Positions 22,901 to 35,324 of a DNA stretch of 64,000 bases are shown here, one piece after another; position 1 is the first letter of the stretch, and each line of letters starts with the position of its first letter. Source of the DNA: Gibbula magus (Eukaryota > Mollusca > Gastropoda > Trochida > Trochidae); the NCBI GenBank assembly GCA_936450465.1, contig OW388296.1, positions 16,639,026 to 16,703,025 of the forward strand, read 5' to 3'. The notes beneath the pieces were generated by a model. It saw only the letters and a program-made list of their open reading frames with translations. It had not been told where the DNA came from and made no database searches. The position numbers were made by a program, and so were the translations under genes.

Positions 22901-24575
22901 TTCTTCTTTGTACTACGGCATTATCTCTCAAATCATCAGTAATCTGTCCACTTGTCAGCCATACATGACCTTGACATTCTATTGACCTGGAGTAGTCCAC
23001 ATCCTTGTTTCTGGGCCTTCGTTCTCGCTACGTTTCGCAGAGCTGAAATGTTATGTACAGACTCCTTGGCTGAAGGGGATTCTAAATTGTAGGTTTGGTG
23101 ATTTGGGTTATGACCTAAAAAGCTATTTTCATCTTCCTCCCCAGTTCCAAAAGCTCTAGGAAGCTGAAATGTTATGTACATACTCTTTGGCCAATTGGGA
23201 TTCTAAATTGTACATTTGGTGAACCTGTGACTCCAAATATGGGCCACAGCCTAAAAACCTTGTTGTAAAGAGATTTGAACTTTTATGTGCTCTTCATCGA
23301 CTAGAAGTAATTCCTTTTAAAAGACCCGAGGGAGAGTGATCTCATTCTTTTCATGTGAGAGTCCTAACATGTGGTTTGAGAAATGCAGAACTTGAGAAAA
23401 GAAAGTAAATTTGCAGTCAATCTTATTCAATAAGAATGTGAAATGTATGTCAACTTATCGGAGTGATTAATATCTACATTATGGACATGTTGATGTAATC
23501 AATGTTAAATGATAACTATCGGTTAACCTATGAACTGAATATTGTGACAGCCGGCAAAGGAATAAATTGATGAGGGTTCAGAATGTTTTGTATTTTACAT
23601 GAGATATGTGAACGGAATATGAGATCGTGACACCGCATCGTCTTCTCCAGTACAGAAACGATTTAAGTGTGGGGAAAACAACAATTAAAATGTATAATTC
23701 ACTGGCTGTGAGACAAGGATCTGCATGTTGTGTAATTACATTGTGTTGACCTGGGCAGTGACCACTCCCTGGTAGAGAGATGCAAACAGCAGCTTTAGCT
23801 GTTAGTGCTAATACACAGAGATTTCATGTTACTTAAAACTTCTGTGCTGTGTTACAGTCTGCGTGTGAGACTGGATTACACTCCGATGCTCAAGAGAATG
23901 TATTCATAAAATATAAACATTTTTTTCAAATATTGAAAAGGAGCCTATGAGAAACAAGATTTTCAGAAACAGATCAGGGCTCCTTTGATATTTCCAGAAT
24001 ACAAATAAGAACTAAAACAATAAAATGCAAGGGTCTACAACATTTATAGTGAATGTGGATTAATGTGTAACCAACTTTTATAATAAATTTTAAATTTGAT
24101 GACTGGGCAATGCCGTATTATGTGATATCTGTATCTTTTCCTTAGAGATAATAAATAACGTAATTCCTGATCAGCTTCAGAGCCAATGGCTCTATTTTAA
24201 CATTTGAGAAAATGAATACATATTTTGATGGACATACTATTTTCGCTCTATATCTTTCTTTCGCACGTTACCATATTGTAGATAGGACATACCAGAATGA
24301 AATTATACCTGCTCTCTCTATAATTGCTCTCTTTTTAAATGTATATTTACATATACGCCTGTCTTAATCACAAGACTCCCAAGTTAGTCACCATCTTTGA
24401 GTTCAGACTTGAGACTTGTGACTTGAGATTTGATACAAACGTGTATCTGTTCCCCCAGCACTACAAGTACGTATATATCTCAAGTGACGGTTGTGTACCT
24501 TTGGACCCTGTAATCAGCAGCTCAGGTTAGACCGGGTGGATATATCCGCTATATAATTGCCGTCATGCTTATTAC
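19975..24575. repeat. Tandem duplication, copy 1 (about 4.6 kb)
   Basis: The segment starting AGTTAGTGAATAACATCAAT and ending ...GTCATGCTTATTAC is repeated almost verbatim from 24578. The two copies are separated by only two bases. They carry identical chance frames (21482-21763 and 26096-26377; 22936-23181 and 27560-27805), a (CAA)n tract near 21581, and a GAGCCANTGGCTC-family repeat. Mismatches and small indels concentrate in the first kilobase; the rest is nearly identical. No gene recognised inside. Confidence 0.95.
22950..24194 (-). mobile_element. GAGCCANTGGCTC-family dispersed repeat, within duplication copy 1
   Basis: On the minus strand it starts with GAGCCATTGGCTC preceded by TA (about 24194). 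It includes two of the family's internal units near 23280-22980 (TCTACAATTTAGAATCCC-like, then AGCTTCCTAGAGCTTTTGG and GAAGATGAAAATAG-like words). The body between these points is not clearly shared with the 7201 copy and may contain other sequence. The far end is not fixed. Confidence 0.45.
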
Positions 24576-24577
24576 AT

Positions 24578-27500
24578 AGTTAGTGAATAACATCAATCAG
24601 CCATTTACATCGATGTGCAAAAAAAGCTATACAATTTTCAACAGAGTCAAACTTAATATATTTCTGCCGGATAAACTCTATTTGATGTCTGTGTCTGTGT
24701 CTGTGAGTATATATGTCGTAATGAGATCAACAAAATTTCCTTCATGAGAGTATTATAATACTATTTAATATCTGTTCAAACGTACATTGGGTGCTGAAAT
24801 TGCTGTTTCAAAGATTTTTGGAAATAATGTTTGGTATTCGAGGTGAATTTTTATGAAATATGGAAATTATGTTAGTACAAGATGATGTCGACATAATATA
24901 CATTCTTGGACTTAAATCTATGACGCATCGTTGCTGTAGGTTGTCATAAAACAAGCCAGAAACCATTATCATTTCACTCTCTTGGTGTAGGGGATTTCAA
25001 AAACACGATTTTTAGAAAGCTTGTTATTCAGAAAAACATTACAAATAACATTTAGTTGACTTCATGAGACATGATGAACTATGTTCCTGTCGTGTCTATC
25101 CCCCGTGGAGGAATATATCTTTCATTTTGTTGGTATCGTTTCTTGTGTTTATTTTAACAGATTTTGGATATCCTAAACAACTGCATTTTCATGTATTTGT
25201 CAAATATCTTGATTCTGATCATAGATTCTATTGACATTCGATTTTATGCTTAATAAGCGTAGATAATATATTTGAATATTAGAACAGCAACTTTGTTGAC
25301 AACTTTGGTTTTAACCCATGACATCAATCAAATGAAAGATAAATGGTTAATTTAACCATTGAATTTCCCATCGAGTAAACGTCATGTCATTTATATATAT
25401 TTGTTTTTCCTTTATTTTATATAGAATATCGTGATTTAAGGAAATATATTTTGAACACTGTAAACAGGAAACTAGGTGTAACAGTGTAAATATCCATTTA
25501 ACGTACTATGATCAATCGGTATATAAAATTAGAAAGTTGAAGTTTAACCCTTGTATAGTCCTTGATCAGCCCATCAAAACCCATCAGAGTACATCTCATA
25601 GCAGCAATGCGTTAATGAATTTGATTTTAGTTTTGCTTTATTTATAGAGTATTGGAAATGTTGATAGACTTCACTTTTAGAAACTTATATTGCCTGATAT
25701 TCTCCCGCTATTCGTCACTATGACCTACAACCACTAACTAAATAATTGTTATATCATCATCAGTGTTGATATTTGTCCCAGTTAAGATATACCTCCTTAA
25801 TTTTAATGTGGTACATTTATTTAAGAATGTCCCCTATAATTTAAGATTATACCTTCTTTGTGGATAATTTAATTTAAGTTAGTTTAAGATCAAAATACAT
25901 TTTCCCCTTTTTAAAAAACCTATTAATCACATGAAAATGTTACATGTATAAACAATATTCACAATTATATCATTTATATATAATCATTATCTGATGTGGC
26001 ATTTGGCAGATGTACCCTTAGTGGAATATAGACTTGTTAAAAAAAATATTATCAAATAAACAAATATCATATTGGGAAAATACAAAATACCGATTTTAAA
26101 GGCCAAATATATGTTTATTAATGCATTTTGCCCTGTTGCCTTTAATTATAAAACTATATCTATTATCAATAAATAGAATTTGGAAATCATTTTCAACAAC
26201 AACAACAACAACGACCCTATAACGATAAGAGGGTGTTAGCTTGTACATTATCAGTGATATACGATATCTCTGACCCCATATAGCTGAATCCATGACAATT
26301 GTTATCGCATCTTTGTATACCACTCTTAATTCGACCTTGTCTTGGTCGCGAGATGTTCTGTCACCAGAAGTAAACAATTAATTAATAAAATCTAGAAATC
26401 CACTAAGGATGCCTGCCATTATTAGTGAAATGAAATGAGAGTTAAGATATGACTTAATGGTGTCATCACTCCTCTTATACACACATGTTTTATTATGAAA
26501 ACACTTACGTTAAGAACTGCTGTGCCAGTTGTGGACACTGGTGTATTTTAGCGCAAATATAATTTAATTGAAGCATCATATCGACGCGAAAAACTAGACC
26601 GATCATTTTGCATTTTGCATTATAAAAAGACACTTGAGTGTTCTATAACATAATATGTTTTGACATCTCAAAGTAAAAAGCTACAGTTTTGGCAGCTCTT
26701 TGAAGTGTCCAGCGGTCAATCTTTTCAAACCCACAGTTTTTATTTTCTTCTATTAAATATCCAGTAAGTGATCAACTGGGTCTAACATACATCATATTCT
26801 TCCTCTTATAATCATTCAATGTATCTGTGATGAATTTGGTCTCTTTTAGAAAATTTGAAAACTTTTATTCGAAAATTAATTAAATTTGAATTAAAGTAAG
26901 TTTGACCCCTTCTGTCCTTTTAATTATGCCAAATTTCATAAACATGTACCACTACCGTGGCGATCACAGTATTCGTTTGAGAATGATTGTTTTACTCATG
27001 GATATTTGATGATTTATTGTCATTTTATGTCATGTAATTTTATTGACGTTACAATGAACGTCACTTAACATGATATTTGCACTAAAATTCACATGTAGGT
27101 GACCAAACTTTCGGTACGCAGCTGTATATGACACTAGGATATGTTTCTTATGCTGTGTCAACGACTCGGCGTAATAATCTACAGTGAAATTAACAAACCC
27201 CACAACCACAGGAGAGTGTATCGCTTAGAAATAGCGTTTGAAAGGAATATACATGTACCTGTATAGACCCATCCCTATTGCTATATAAAAGGAAAGGGAC
27301 GTAATGACGAAAACGCCCCATGCTCATTCAAAGTCATATTTCGCATCAAAAACAATTTCAAAAGGTATGTGACAGGACAGTCCGTAAATCGCTACCTCCA
27401 AACTTCCAAGCCAATATCCCCGCTCACGAAAAACAGCAATGTTGACATCACCTATGGATAGGAAGATTCGAACCGCAGAGTGAAACTACAGATGTAAAGA

Positions 27501-29199
27501 CATATTACAACACCTACATACCATTTCTTCTTTGTACTACGGCATTATCTCTCAAATCATCAGTAATCTGTCCACTTGTCAGCCATACATGACCTTGACA
27601 TTCTATTGACCTGGAGTAGTCCACATCCTTGTTTCTGGGCCTTCGTTCTCGCTACGTTTCGCAGAGCTGAAATGTTATGCACAGACTCCTTGGCTGAAGG
27701 GGATTCTAAATTGTAGGTTTGGTGATTTGGGTTATGACCTAAAAAGCTATTTTCATCTTCCTCCCCAGTTCCAAAAGCTCTAGGAAGCTGAAATGTTATG
27801 TACATACTCTTTGGCCAATTGGGATTCTAAATTGTACATTTGGTGAACCTGTGACTCCAAATATGGGCCACAGCCTAAAAACCTTGTTGTAAAGAGATTT
27901 GAACTTTTATGTGCTCTTCATCGACTAGAAGTAATTCCTTTTAAAAGACCCGAGGGAGAGTGATCTCATTCTTTTCATGTGAGAGTCCTAACATGTGGTT
28001 TGAGAAATGCAGAACTTGAGAAAAGAAAGTAAATTTGCAGTCAATCTTATTCAATAAGAATGTGAAATGTATGTCAACTTATCGGAGTGATTAATATCTA
28101 CATTATGGACATGTTGATGTAATCAATGTTAAATGATAACTATCGGTTAACCTATGAACTGAATATTGTGACAGCCGGCAAAGGAATAAATTGATGAGGG
28201 TTCAGAATGTTTTGTATTTTACATGAGATATGTGAACGGAATATGAGATCGTGACACCGCATCGTCTTCTCCGGTACAGAAACGATTTAAGTGTGGGGAA
28301 AACAACAATTAAAATGTATAATTCACTGGCTGTGAGACAAGGATCTGCATGTTGTGTAATTACATTGTGTTGACCTGGGCAGTGACCACTCCCTGGTAGA
28401 GAGATGCAAACAGCAGCTTTAGCTGTTAGTGCTAATACACAGAGATTTCATGTTACTTAAAACTTCTGTGCTGTGTTACGGTCTGCGTGTGAGACTGGAT
28501 TACACTCCGATGCTCAAGAGAATGTATTCATAAAATATAAACATTTTTTTCAAATATTGAAAAGGAGCCTATGAGAAACGCTATTTTCAGAAACAGATCA
28601 GGGCTCCTTTGATATTTCCAGAATACAAATAAGAACTAAAACAATAAAATGCAAGGGTCTACAACATTTATAGTGAATGTGGATTAATATGTAACCAACT
28701 TTTATAATAAATTTTAAATTTGATGACTGGGCAATGCCGTATTATGTGATATCTGTATCTTTTCCTTAGAGATAATAAATAACGTAATTCCTGATCAGCT
28801 TCAGAACCAATGGCTCTATTTTAACATTTGAGAAAATGAATACATATTTTGATGGACATACTATTTTCGCTCTATATCTTTCTTTCGCACGTTACCATAT
28901 TGTAGATAGGACATACCAGAATGAAATTATACCTGCTCTCTCTATAATTGCTCTCTTTTTAAATGTATATTTACATATACGCCTGTCTTAATCACAAGAC
29001 TCCCAAGTTAGTCACCATCTTTGAGTTCAGACTTGAGACTTGAGACTTGAGATTTGATACAAACGTGTATCTGTTCCCCCAGCACTACAAGTACGTATAT
29101 ATCTCAAGTGACGGTTGTGTACCTTTGGACCCTGTAATCAGCAGCTCAGGTTAGACCGGGTGGATATATCCGCTATATAATTGCCGTTATGCTTATTAC
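24578..29199. repeat. Tandem duplication, copy 2 (about 4.6 kb)
   Basis: Direct copy of 19975-24575. It is about 21 bases longer, partly from an expanded GTGTCTGTGTCTGTG tract near 24690 and a GAATTTGGTCTCTT insertion near 26833. It also holds the GAGCCANTGGCTC-family repeat on the minus strand, with one change in the palindrome (about 28801-28818). Similarity stops at 29199. Confidence 0.95.
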
Positions 29200-30310
29200 C
29201 GGAAAACGCAATTGGACTGACACATGGATACGCCTAAATTGCCCATGCTCGCCTTCTTGCCAAGGAATCTGCAGCCTTGATATTCTGAAAATATCACGTA
29301 AATTTGAAATCCGATGGTAAACAGAACTGTTTTCAATTAAACTATTGAATGTATTTGAACGTTTTATAGTCAATGATTAAACATTAAACAAAATGAAACG
29401 AACTATGTATACACACATAAATCAATTAAAAACGACATTGACAAACAACCCACTTTGTCAGTTATGCTGAGACTTGTATTTCAATAGAGTCGATCGTCCT
29501 TCAGCGTGAATATGTTAACAATCAACTTGAACACCAATGCTATACTAAAACTATTTAGTATGTCACTTATCGTATGATATACTGTAAGATTTATAAGGGT
29601 ATATCTAGTGCCTAGATATCCATTTAACCAACTTGAAATCAGCCAACAAAACAATTTTCAGTTTAAGTGCTTTATTTTTGTTTATATAAGCAGGACTGTC
29701 GCATGTGAAATCGCATGACTTTTTTTTAGACATATCCGCCCCTCTGTATTAATTCATCCGACCTTTGGTTGTGTTGCCAAGTGATACGGGCATGTCGGAG
29801 GAAAAGGAAAATCGTATGCGGGGGGGGGGGGTCGAGGCCTGGGAAATACAACAGTAGGTGAACAAAGTTTCAGCTGTAAACATAAATGAGTATATTTGTT
29901 TGTTCGTTTGAATTTCTACGTTTTTTATAATCATTTTCATTTATTTTCAATTACAATTTCAAATTAGTATTAAAAAGTTGGATATACTCGTTACGTATGA
30001 TGGGAAAAGCCAGACAATGTACATGGCGTATAGTTTGACAGTATAGTGCAAATTTACAATCCCCTTTGATAACCTTGAAAATGCGAATTACAAATGAATT
30101 GAATTGAACCAATAACCCACACGATGTTTTAATGGGACATTCCACTTTGATGAAAGGTTGAAGGCTGACAAATTGAAAACCATCTGTGCATAAAGTTGTT
30201 TCTAAATACTGTACACGTTTTCCTGTTAGTGGACACCATGATTTTAATCACACGCGTCAATAACTGTATTGCATGTCCATGTGAACACGTGGTCTAGTTT
30301 CTAGTGTTTT
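29200..30310. other. Intergenic, nothing recognised
   Basis: AT-rich. Contains a G run at about 29820-29831. Short open frames lack domains. Confidence 0.4.
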
Positions 30311-30314
30311 ATTT

Positions 30315-30461
30315 AAGAAATAGAAGACGAGTTGGCGTGCTTTATCGTTGAATAAAACATAGCAGGGTGCATAGAACACGAAGGGCGCAGCCCTGAGTGT
30401 TTTATCCTCTCTGCTATGTTTTATTCTACGATAAAGCACAACAACGAGTCTTCTATTTCTT
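30315..30461. repeat. Long hairpin (palindrome D)
   Basis: The left arm 30315-30366 and right arm 30411-30461 are reverse complements with few mismatches (words AAGAAATAGAAGACGAG, GTGCTTTATCGT, ATAAAACATAGCAG). The loop carries GAAGGGCGCAGCCCTGAG, a small GC-rich palindrome. The arm word ATGTTTTATT is found again at 30660-30669 (in a mini-hairpin with CATAAAACACG) and at 30707-30716. These lie beyond a CRE cluster. Same plan as A and B. Confidence 0.85.
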
Positions 30462-30597
30462 ATATGAGATGCCCTTAAACAGTTATGCGCTTTTATATAA
30501 TAGCTGTGCAGATATAATGTTGTTTGTATATATTAATTTTTTGAAAATATTAATGCCTCCCGTCGTAGAACACGTTCACTAGCATTGAACAATCAAA

Positions 30598-30645
30598 GTG
30601 ACGTAACATGTGACGTCATTTGCTAAGTGACGCTCTAACTGACGT
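30598..30645. promoter_or_regulatory. CRE-type cluster beside palindrome D
   Basis: GTGACGTAA, TGACGTCA (30611-30618), GTGACGCT and CTGACGTCC follow one another within about 50 bases. These are CREB/ATF-type sites by motif. No recognised gene is adjacent. Confidence 0.45.
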
Positions 30646-30834
30646 CCTAAATCACGAGCATGTTTTATTGTCTCATAAAACACGCTGTCGATCCAATTGA
30701 CCGCCTATGTTTTATTGCCGTGGGTATCTTATATTTGAACATACTACTATTTAAAGTGTTTTCGTTTTGATTTCATGTAACAAATTAAAAGATAAGGTTG
30801 GCTGATCGGGAGGGCGGACACTTATTGGTATGAC

Positions 30835-31265
30835 ATGAGTAAGTAGAATAAAGAAATAAAGGAATACAGAAATTAAAGGAAATATCAAATAAAGCAGGCA
30901 ATAAACAGAAATGTAAGTACGCAAGAAAGCAAGAAAACAAACACACAGTTAAGTTGGTATACTAGTAAATAAAGAAGCAAGTAAGCATTACCAAGTAAGT
31001 AAGTATTAAGTAAACAAATACGTAAACAAAATAAATAAGCAAGTACGCATTACCAAGTAAGTAAGTAATAAGTAAACAAATACGTAAACAAAATAAATAA
31101 GCAAGTACGCATTACCAAGTAAGTAAGTATTAAGTAAACAAATACGTGAACAAAATAAGTGAGCAAGTAAGTACGAAAGCAAGTCAGCAAGTAAAACGTA
31201 AACACTTAAGTAAGCAAATAGGTAAGTAAATAAGCAAGCAAGTATATAAGCAATCACCTAAATGA
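30835..31265. repeat. AAGTA-rich low complexity with 62-bp minisatellite
   Basis: Purine-rich sequence built of AAGTAAGTA/AACAAATA words. From about 30985 to 31165 a 62-base unit (containing GCATTACCAAGTAAGTAAGT and AAACAAATACGTAAACAAAA) occurs nearly three times. The minus strand is open (31006-31257), giving a Leu/Tyr-rich translation caused by the repeat. Confidence 0.8.
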
Positions 31266-31714
31266 GCAAGAAAGTCAAATTGTAAACGTATATAGTGTCT
31301 GAAAGATGTTTGGAGTTGTATTTATTACCCCATTGGTATCGTACATATTCACGAACAACACAACTGAGTAAGTTTGTGTGAGGTTTTCGAAATCCGAAAT
31401 AAGCGAGTTGATACTGTTATTACCATTACTAAAGCTCTTTTCGTCTTTAAAAGTGACTGTACGTCAACCATTTCTGTAATATATTGTGCTATTGTCTTTA
31501 CATTCGTGTTAGTCAGACACAGTCTTCATTTATAAGTGTCACTTACTCCACTCGGAGACGTGACATTCTTCTCTAGCTCTGTCTAGATTTCGTCCGAATT
31601 TCCATTCACTAATACTGGTTAATCGGTTAATTGGTTAACTAGTCTCTCATTGTCTAACAAATGTTTCTACTACAAAATGTTAAAAGATTCAATTCATGCA
31701 GAACATTACCTTTC
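31266..31714. other. Intergenic, nothing recognised
   Basis: No supported features. Confidence 0.35.
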
Positions 31715-32131
31715 GATCTTGTCAATGAGGAAATATAAATCTTCATTGGCAAGATTACGCTGCTCTTCGCATAAAATTATATATTGAAACTGGGAGATAT
31801 AAAAATATTAAAAAAGAAATTAGAATATGTCAAATGTGCAATTTGAATAATGTCGAAGATGAGTATCATTTTGTGTGTGTTTGCCCAGCATACTTATGGT
31901 TAAGAACTGTATATATAAAGAAATACTATTATGAACACCCTGAAACTTTTAAGTTTATATCATTGATGAAAACTTCTTCTAAAGTTCAATTAGAAAATTT
32001 GTCCATCTACATCCATAAAGCTTTTACTCTTAGACAAACTGTGTTGCTACCACCAAATGAATAAATGTAATTATATGTACTACAGGCCTGAGGCCTTTCA
32101 GTATGAAAATAAAGATTGATTGATTGATTGA
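31715..32131 (+). mobile_element. LINE 3' end: C-terminal Cys/His motif and (GATT)n tail
   Basis: From about 31720 the translation reads SMRKYKSSLARLRC. After one frameshift it continues ETGRYKNIKKEIRICQMC, NLNNVEDEYHFVCVCPAY and ISLMKTSS to a stop at 32064. The C-x2-C...H...C arrangement is the C-terminal zinc-knuckle-like motif of several non-LTR elements. The 3' UTR has GGCCTGAGGCCTTTCAGTAT and ends in GATT repeats (32111-32131), the usual tail of such LINEs. Strongly 5'-truncated. Relatives: 61860-62095 and the tail at 60114-60180. Confidence 0.75.
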
Positions 32132-32325
32132 TAATACTGAAACAAAAATAGATATCGAATTGAATATTCTATAAGATAGACTACATCTGGGTTGCTAGAA
32201 AGTAGAAATGATAATCTTTTGTATACTAATAAAAGTTTGTAAAAATACACTTAAAAAATACTATAATATTCATATATGCCTGGTTTTGCTTGGGCAGTCA
32301 GGAAATAAGAAATGTTTATAACATA

Positions 32326-33745
32326 ATAATAATAATACTAATATGGGCATTTATATAGCGCCTTCGTCGACACACTTGTGCATGGTCAAAGAAAAGTGAA
32401 ATAGAGTCACTGGTAAATAGAGGAGAACATGTGGGTTTTTAGATAAGATTTAAATACTGCAAGTATTTCTGAAGCTTTGATGTGGAGTGGCAGTGGATTC
32501 CATAGTCGTGGGGCAACATGGTGGAAGGATCGTTTGCCAAATGAGGATAATCTGAAAGAAGGGACAGTTAGTAGGAGCTGGTTCTGAGATCTGAGAGTTC
32601 TGGGTGGTGTATATTCCATGAGTAGGTCACTGCGGTAGGATGGGGCTTGTTGGTGGCAACTTCCCAATGCAAGGCATAACTCTTGCCAGTCTCCATTACT
32701 GGCTGATTTAGGCCTTGCAGTATTTCCTTAAGAAATCTGTTTTTAGAAATCCAGGCTCGCTATGCATTTCTAGTGCAGCGATTCACTATCTTGATACAAC
32801 AAAGCGAGGGAAATACCGCAAGGGTTAAATCAGCCAGTAATGCAGACTGGCAAGAGTTATGCCTTGCGTTTGGAAGTTGGTTGGTGGAGGCATTTGTAGC
32901 GGTGACAAGAATCTTGACATTAATACGGGATTCAATCGGAAGCCAGTGCAATGATTTGAGGATAGGAGTGATGCTACCAGACTTTGACTTCAAAGAAATA
33001 ATACGGGCCTCTGTATTTTTTATTTTTTGCAGTTTATTGAGTTGATACTTGTTGAGGCCTGTGAGTGGACCTTTGCAGTAGTCTAGTCGCGAGGTGACTA
33101 GACATCTGACTAGAATACTGGCACTGTTGATGGTTATGTATTTCCTTATGGTTATGTTTCCAATCCTGCGTAGGTGGAAATAGCACATTTAGCACAACTT
33201 GTCGACTTGGGCATGCATAGAGAGGTCAGATTCCAACCACACACGCGTACCCAGATTATTGACTACAGTAGAAAAATCAATATCAGCTGAACCATCAGTT
33301 ACATTTTCCGAATTGAGCGCCATCAGTTTTGTCGTCATTCAAATTTAGTACTTTACTTGTCATCCAGGGTTTGATTTCTTTCGTGCAGTGCTTAGTGTCC
33401 ATGAAAGCTGTGTCAGCTGTTTCTGGTGTGAAAACTTTGACCAGTTGGTTGTCATCAGCGTATGAATAGTGAGGGATATTGAATCTGTCAATGATAGATG
33501 GAAGTTGATTCATGTACAAACGAAAGAGAATGGGTCCAAGAACTGAGCCTTGGGGAACGCCACAGGACAAAGAGGACTTCCGAGACAGAACATCGCCAAC
33601 CAACACTGACTGACTTCTTTCAGTGAAGTATGATGAAAACCATGCTATGGGTGTCCCTTGAATGCCACTGTTATGTTCCAGTGTATGAAGAAGCTTAGTG
33701 TGGTCTACAGTGTTGAATATCGTTAACAATCATGCCATTGCTTCT
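32326..33745 (-). mobile_element. L2-like LINE reverse transcriptase relic
   Basis: On the minus strand, in order: a degraded motif A (TIFNTVDHTKLL), the motif CGVPQGSVLGPILF, an intact YADD within SYADDNQL, then KVLNLNDDKT. The thumb region follows (LVTSRLDYCKG, LKSLHWLPIESRI). The C-terminal region is interrupted by a MITE and resumes as HQQAPSYRSDLL, TPPRTLRSQNQLL and PRLWNPLPLHIK. The 3' end reads GGCGCTATATAAATGCCC followed by (ATT)n (32326-32345), the usual tail of this group. No endonuclease domain; frames are broken. Confidence 0.85.
32657..32879. mobile_element. hAT-like MITE with perfect 8-bp target duplication, inside the LINE
   Basis: Terminal inverted repeats begin CAACTTCC and end GGAAGTTG, and continue inward for about 60 bases (AAGGCATAACTCTTGCCAGT; ACTGGCTGATTTA). 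The element is bordered by the perfect direct repeat GTTGGTGG (32649-32656 and 32880-32887). Removing the element plus one repeat rejoins the LINE reading at its HQQAPSY region. Eight-base duplication with CA...TG ends is typical of hAT transposons. A further piece of this family lies near 62518-62600. Confidence 0.85.
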
Positions 33746-33892
33746 TGCAATCATACCAAATGTGATGGATTCAGTTTAGCTTGTCGGCCTCTATCTGGTT
33801 GAAATTAACTGACGTTGTTATATTTCTGCTTATATATGTCTATAGTAAGATGTCAATATTTGCCTATATAGTACACTAGTTACTCTTTGCTG

Positions 33893-34112
33893 ATGTGCTG
33901 GGTGATGTTGCTGTATTCTGGACCATTTGGAGTCGTGATAGATGTTTTACATTGATTCCTAGAAGCAGAGTATTGCAGTAGTCCAGTCTTGATGTTATCA
34001 GACCGTGCACAAGGGTCACTGTGGCATCAGTTGATAGCAGGTGACATATATTTCCAATGGTTCGAAGGTGAAAGAAGTATGTTCTGCATAATGGGGAACT
34101 TGTTTTTCCATG
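33893..34112 (-). mobile_element. Second L2-like LINE fragment
   Basis: Minus-strand translation gives CRTYFFHLRTIGNICHLLS, then LVHGLITSRLDYCNTLLLGI and RLQMVQNTA. This is the RT thumb region again. As it duplicates a part present in 32326-33745, it is a separate insertion. Confidence 0.75.
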
Positions 34113-35324
34113 GAAAGCTGATAATCTAGATATGAAAAGTTGAAATGAAATAAAAGGGTATGAAATAACAAAAACAGAAAATACAGAACAAATTGAGATT
34201 GTTACGCATTACTTACATTTGTATACTCTAAATCTTAGTAGTAGTTTCATTCTTGCACACCAACCTATGATCGTGGTATACCTTTAATATTTTCTTAATC
34301 GCCCAATTGGAAATTCACACCTTTGCAATCTTGGATGGTAAATAAAAGGGTAGGCTGAAGTCACCTTTAGACTCCCACGTGCAGCTTATCTGCTGTGTCG
34401 TGTCAACATAAACCATAGAGAGAGGTGGATGTGTTTCACTGTGACAGCGACACGGCCCTATTGAACACTCGTGGGACCATCTCGATATGCAGATTCAAAC
34501 AGACCCGTGCCCCCATGCAGTAACTCGACGATTGATAGAGGCAACATGTAGAGTCCACGTAACGTCATTAAACGTTTCACGTCATCCTTGCACCGACGTA
34601 TTGTTACACGGGTCAATGTCCAATGTCCACCGGGGCCTACGTGTCTTTTAACTGTGTTAATAGTTGGCTGAGATGAGTGTAACCTTCGCTTTCATTGTTA
34701 AATGTTTATCTCAGTTTTGGTTCTGTATATTTGGTAATTTTATAAAAATGTATTTCTATTCAACATAAATACAAAAACTGCGAAGGTACTTAAACTCGTT
34801 TTGATGTTTTTCAATTAATCTTCAAATTAGTGATACTTTCTTTTGGACGTTCATTAAGACATGCTCTGATAACCTGGCTATCTCGGATGTACGCGTTTTA
34901 CATGTAAATATGCGATACAATAGATGAACTCGTTAAAAGAGGTCTTGCTTTTTTTTACCACTACAGTATTTAAATGTTTGAATGCAATTATAAATTATTA
35001 TTGTTTTTATAATCACACCCTCCCCGCTATTAAACATTACTATAGGGTGTGTCATTTTCCAACACCGAAAAACCCCTACACGTGTTTGTGTTGCGAGATG
35101 ATGTATTGCTTTTGAGACGAAGAATCCAGTCCTAGGTCATTCGGTTGACATGTTGTCGCGAGGTTTCGCAAAGCCCGGAGATAAGATATGTCATTGTTTA
35201 CATACATTGGACTGACATTCCAAGATAGAACTAAAGTTAAGTAAAATTAGATAAAACTCTTCACAGGCGACCTACTAGCGATTACATGCACTGCTCCTTG
35301 GGTGTTTTTATTTTAAATATATAT
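34113..35324. other. Intergenic, nothing recognised
   Basis: No domain-bearing frame. The frame 34924-35115 is short and unrecognised. Confidence 0.4.

Noticed and set aside
22840..22920. tRNA-like GGTTCGAATCT in both duplication copies
   Set aside because: No convincing A box or anticodon arm; at most an old SINE relic.
21482..26377. Two identical 93-residue minus-strand frames
   Set aside because: Their identity comes from the 4.6-kb duplication. The Val run is a (CAA)n tract and there is no domain.
22936..27805. Two identical 81-residue minus-strand frames
   Set aside because: They translate part of the GAGCCANTGGCTC dispersed repeat inside the duplication.
31006..31257. Leu/Tyr-rich hydrophobic frame resembling membrane segments
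   Set aside because: Translation of an AAGTA-rich low-complexity repeat with a 62-bp period.
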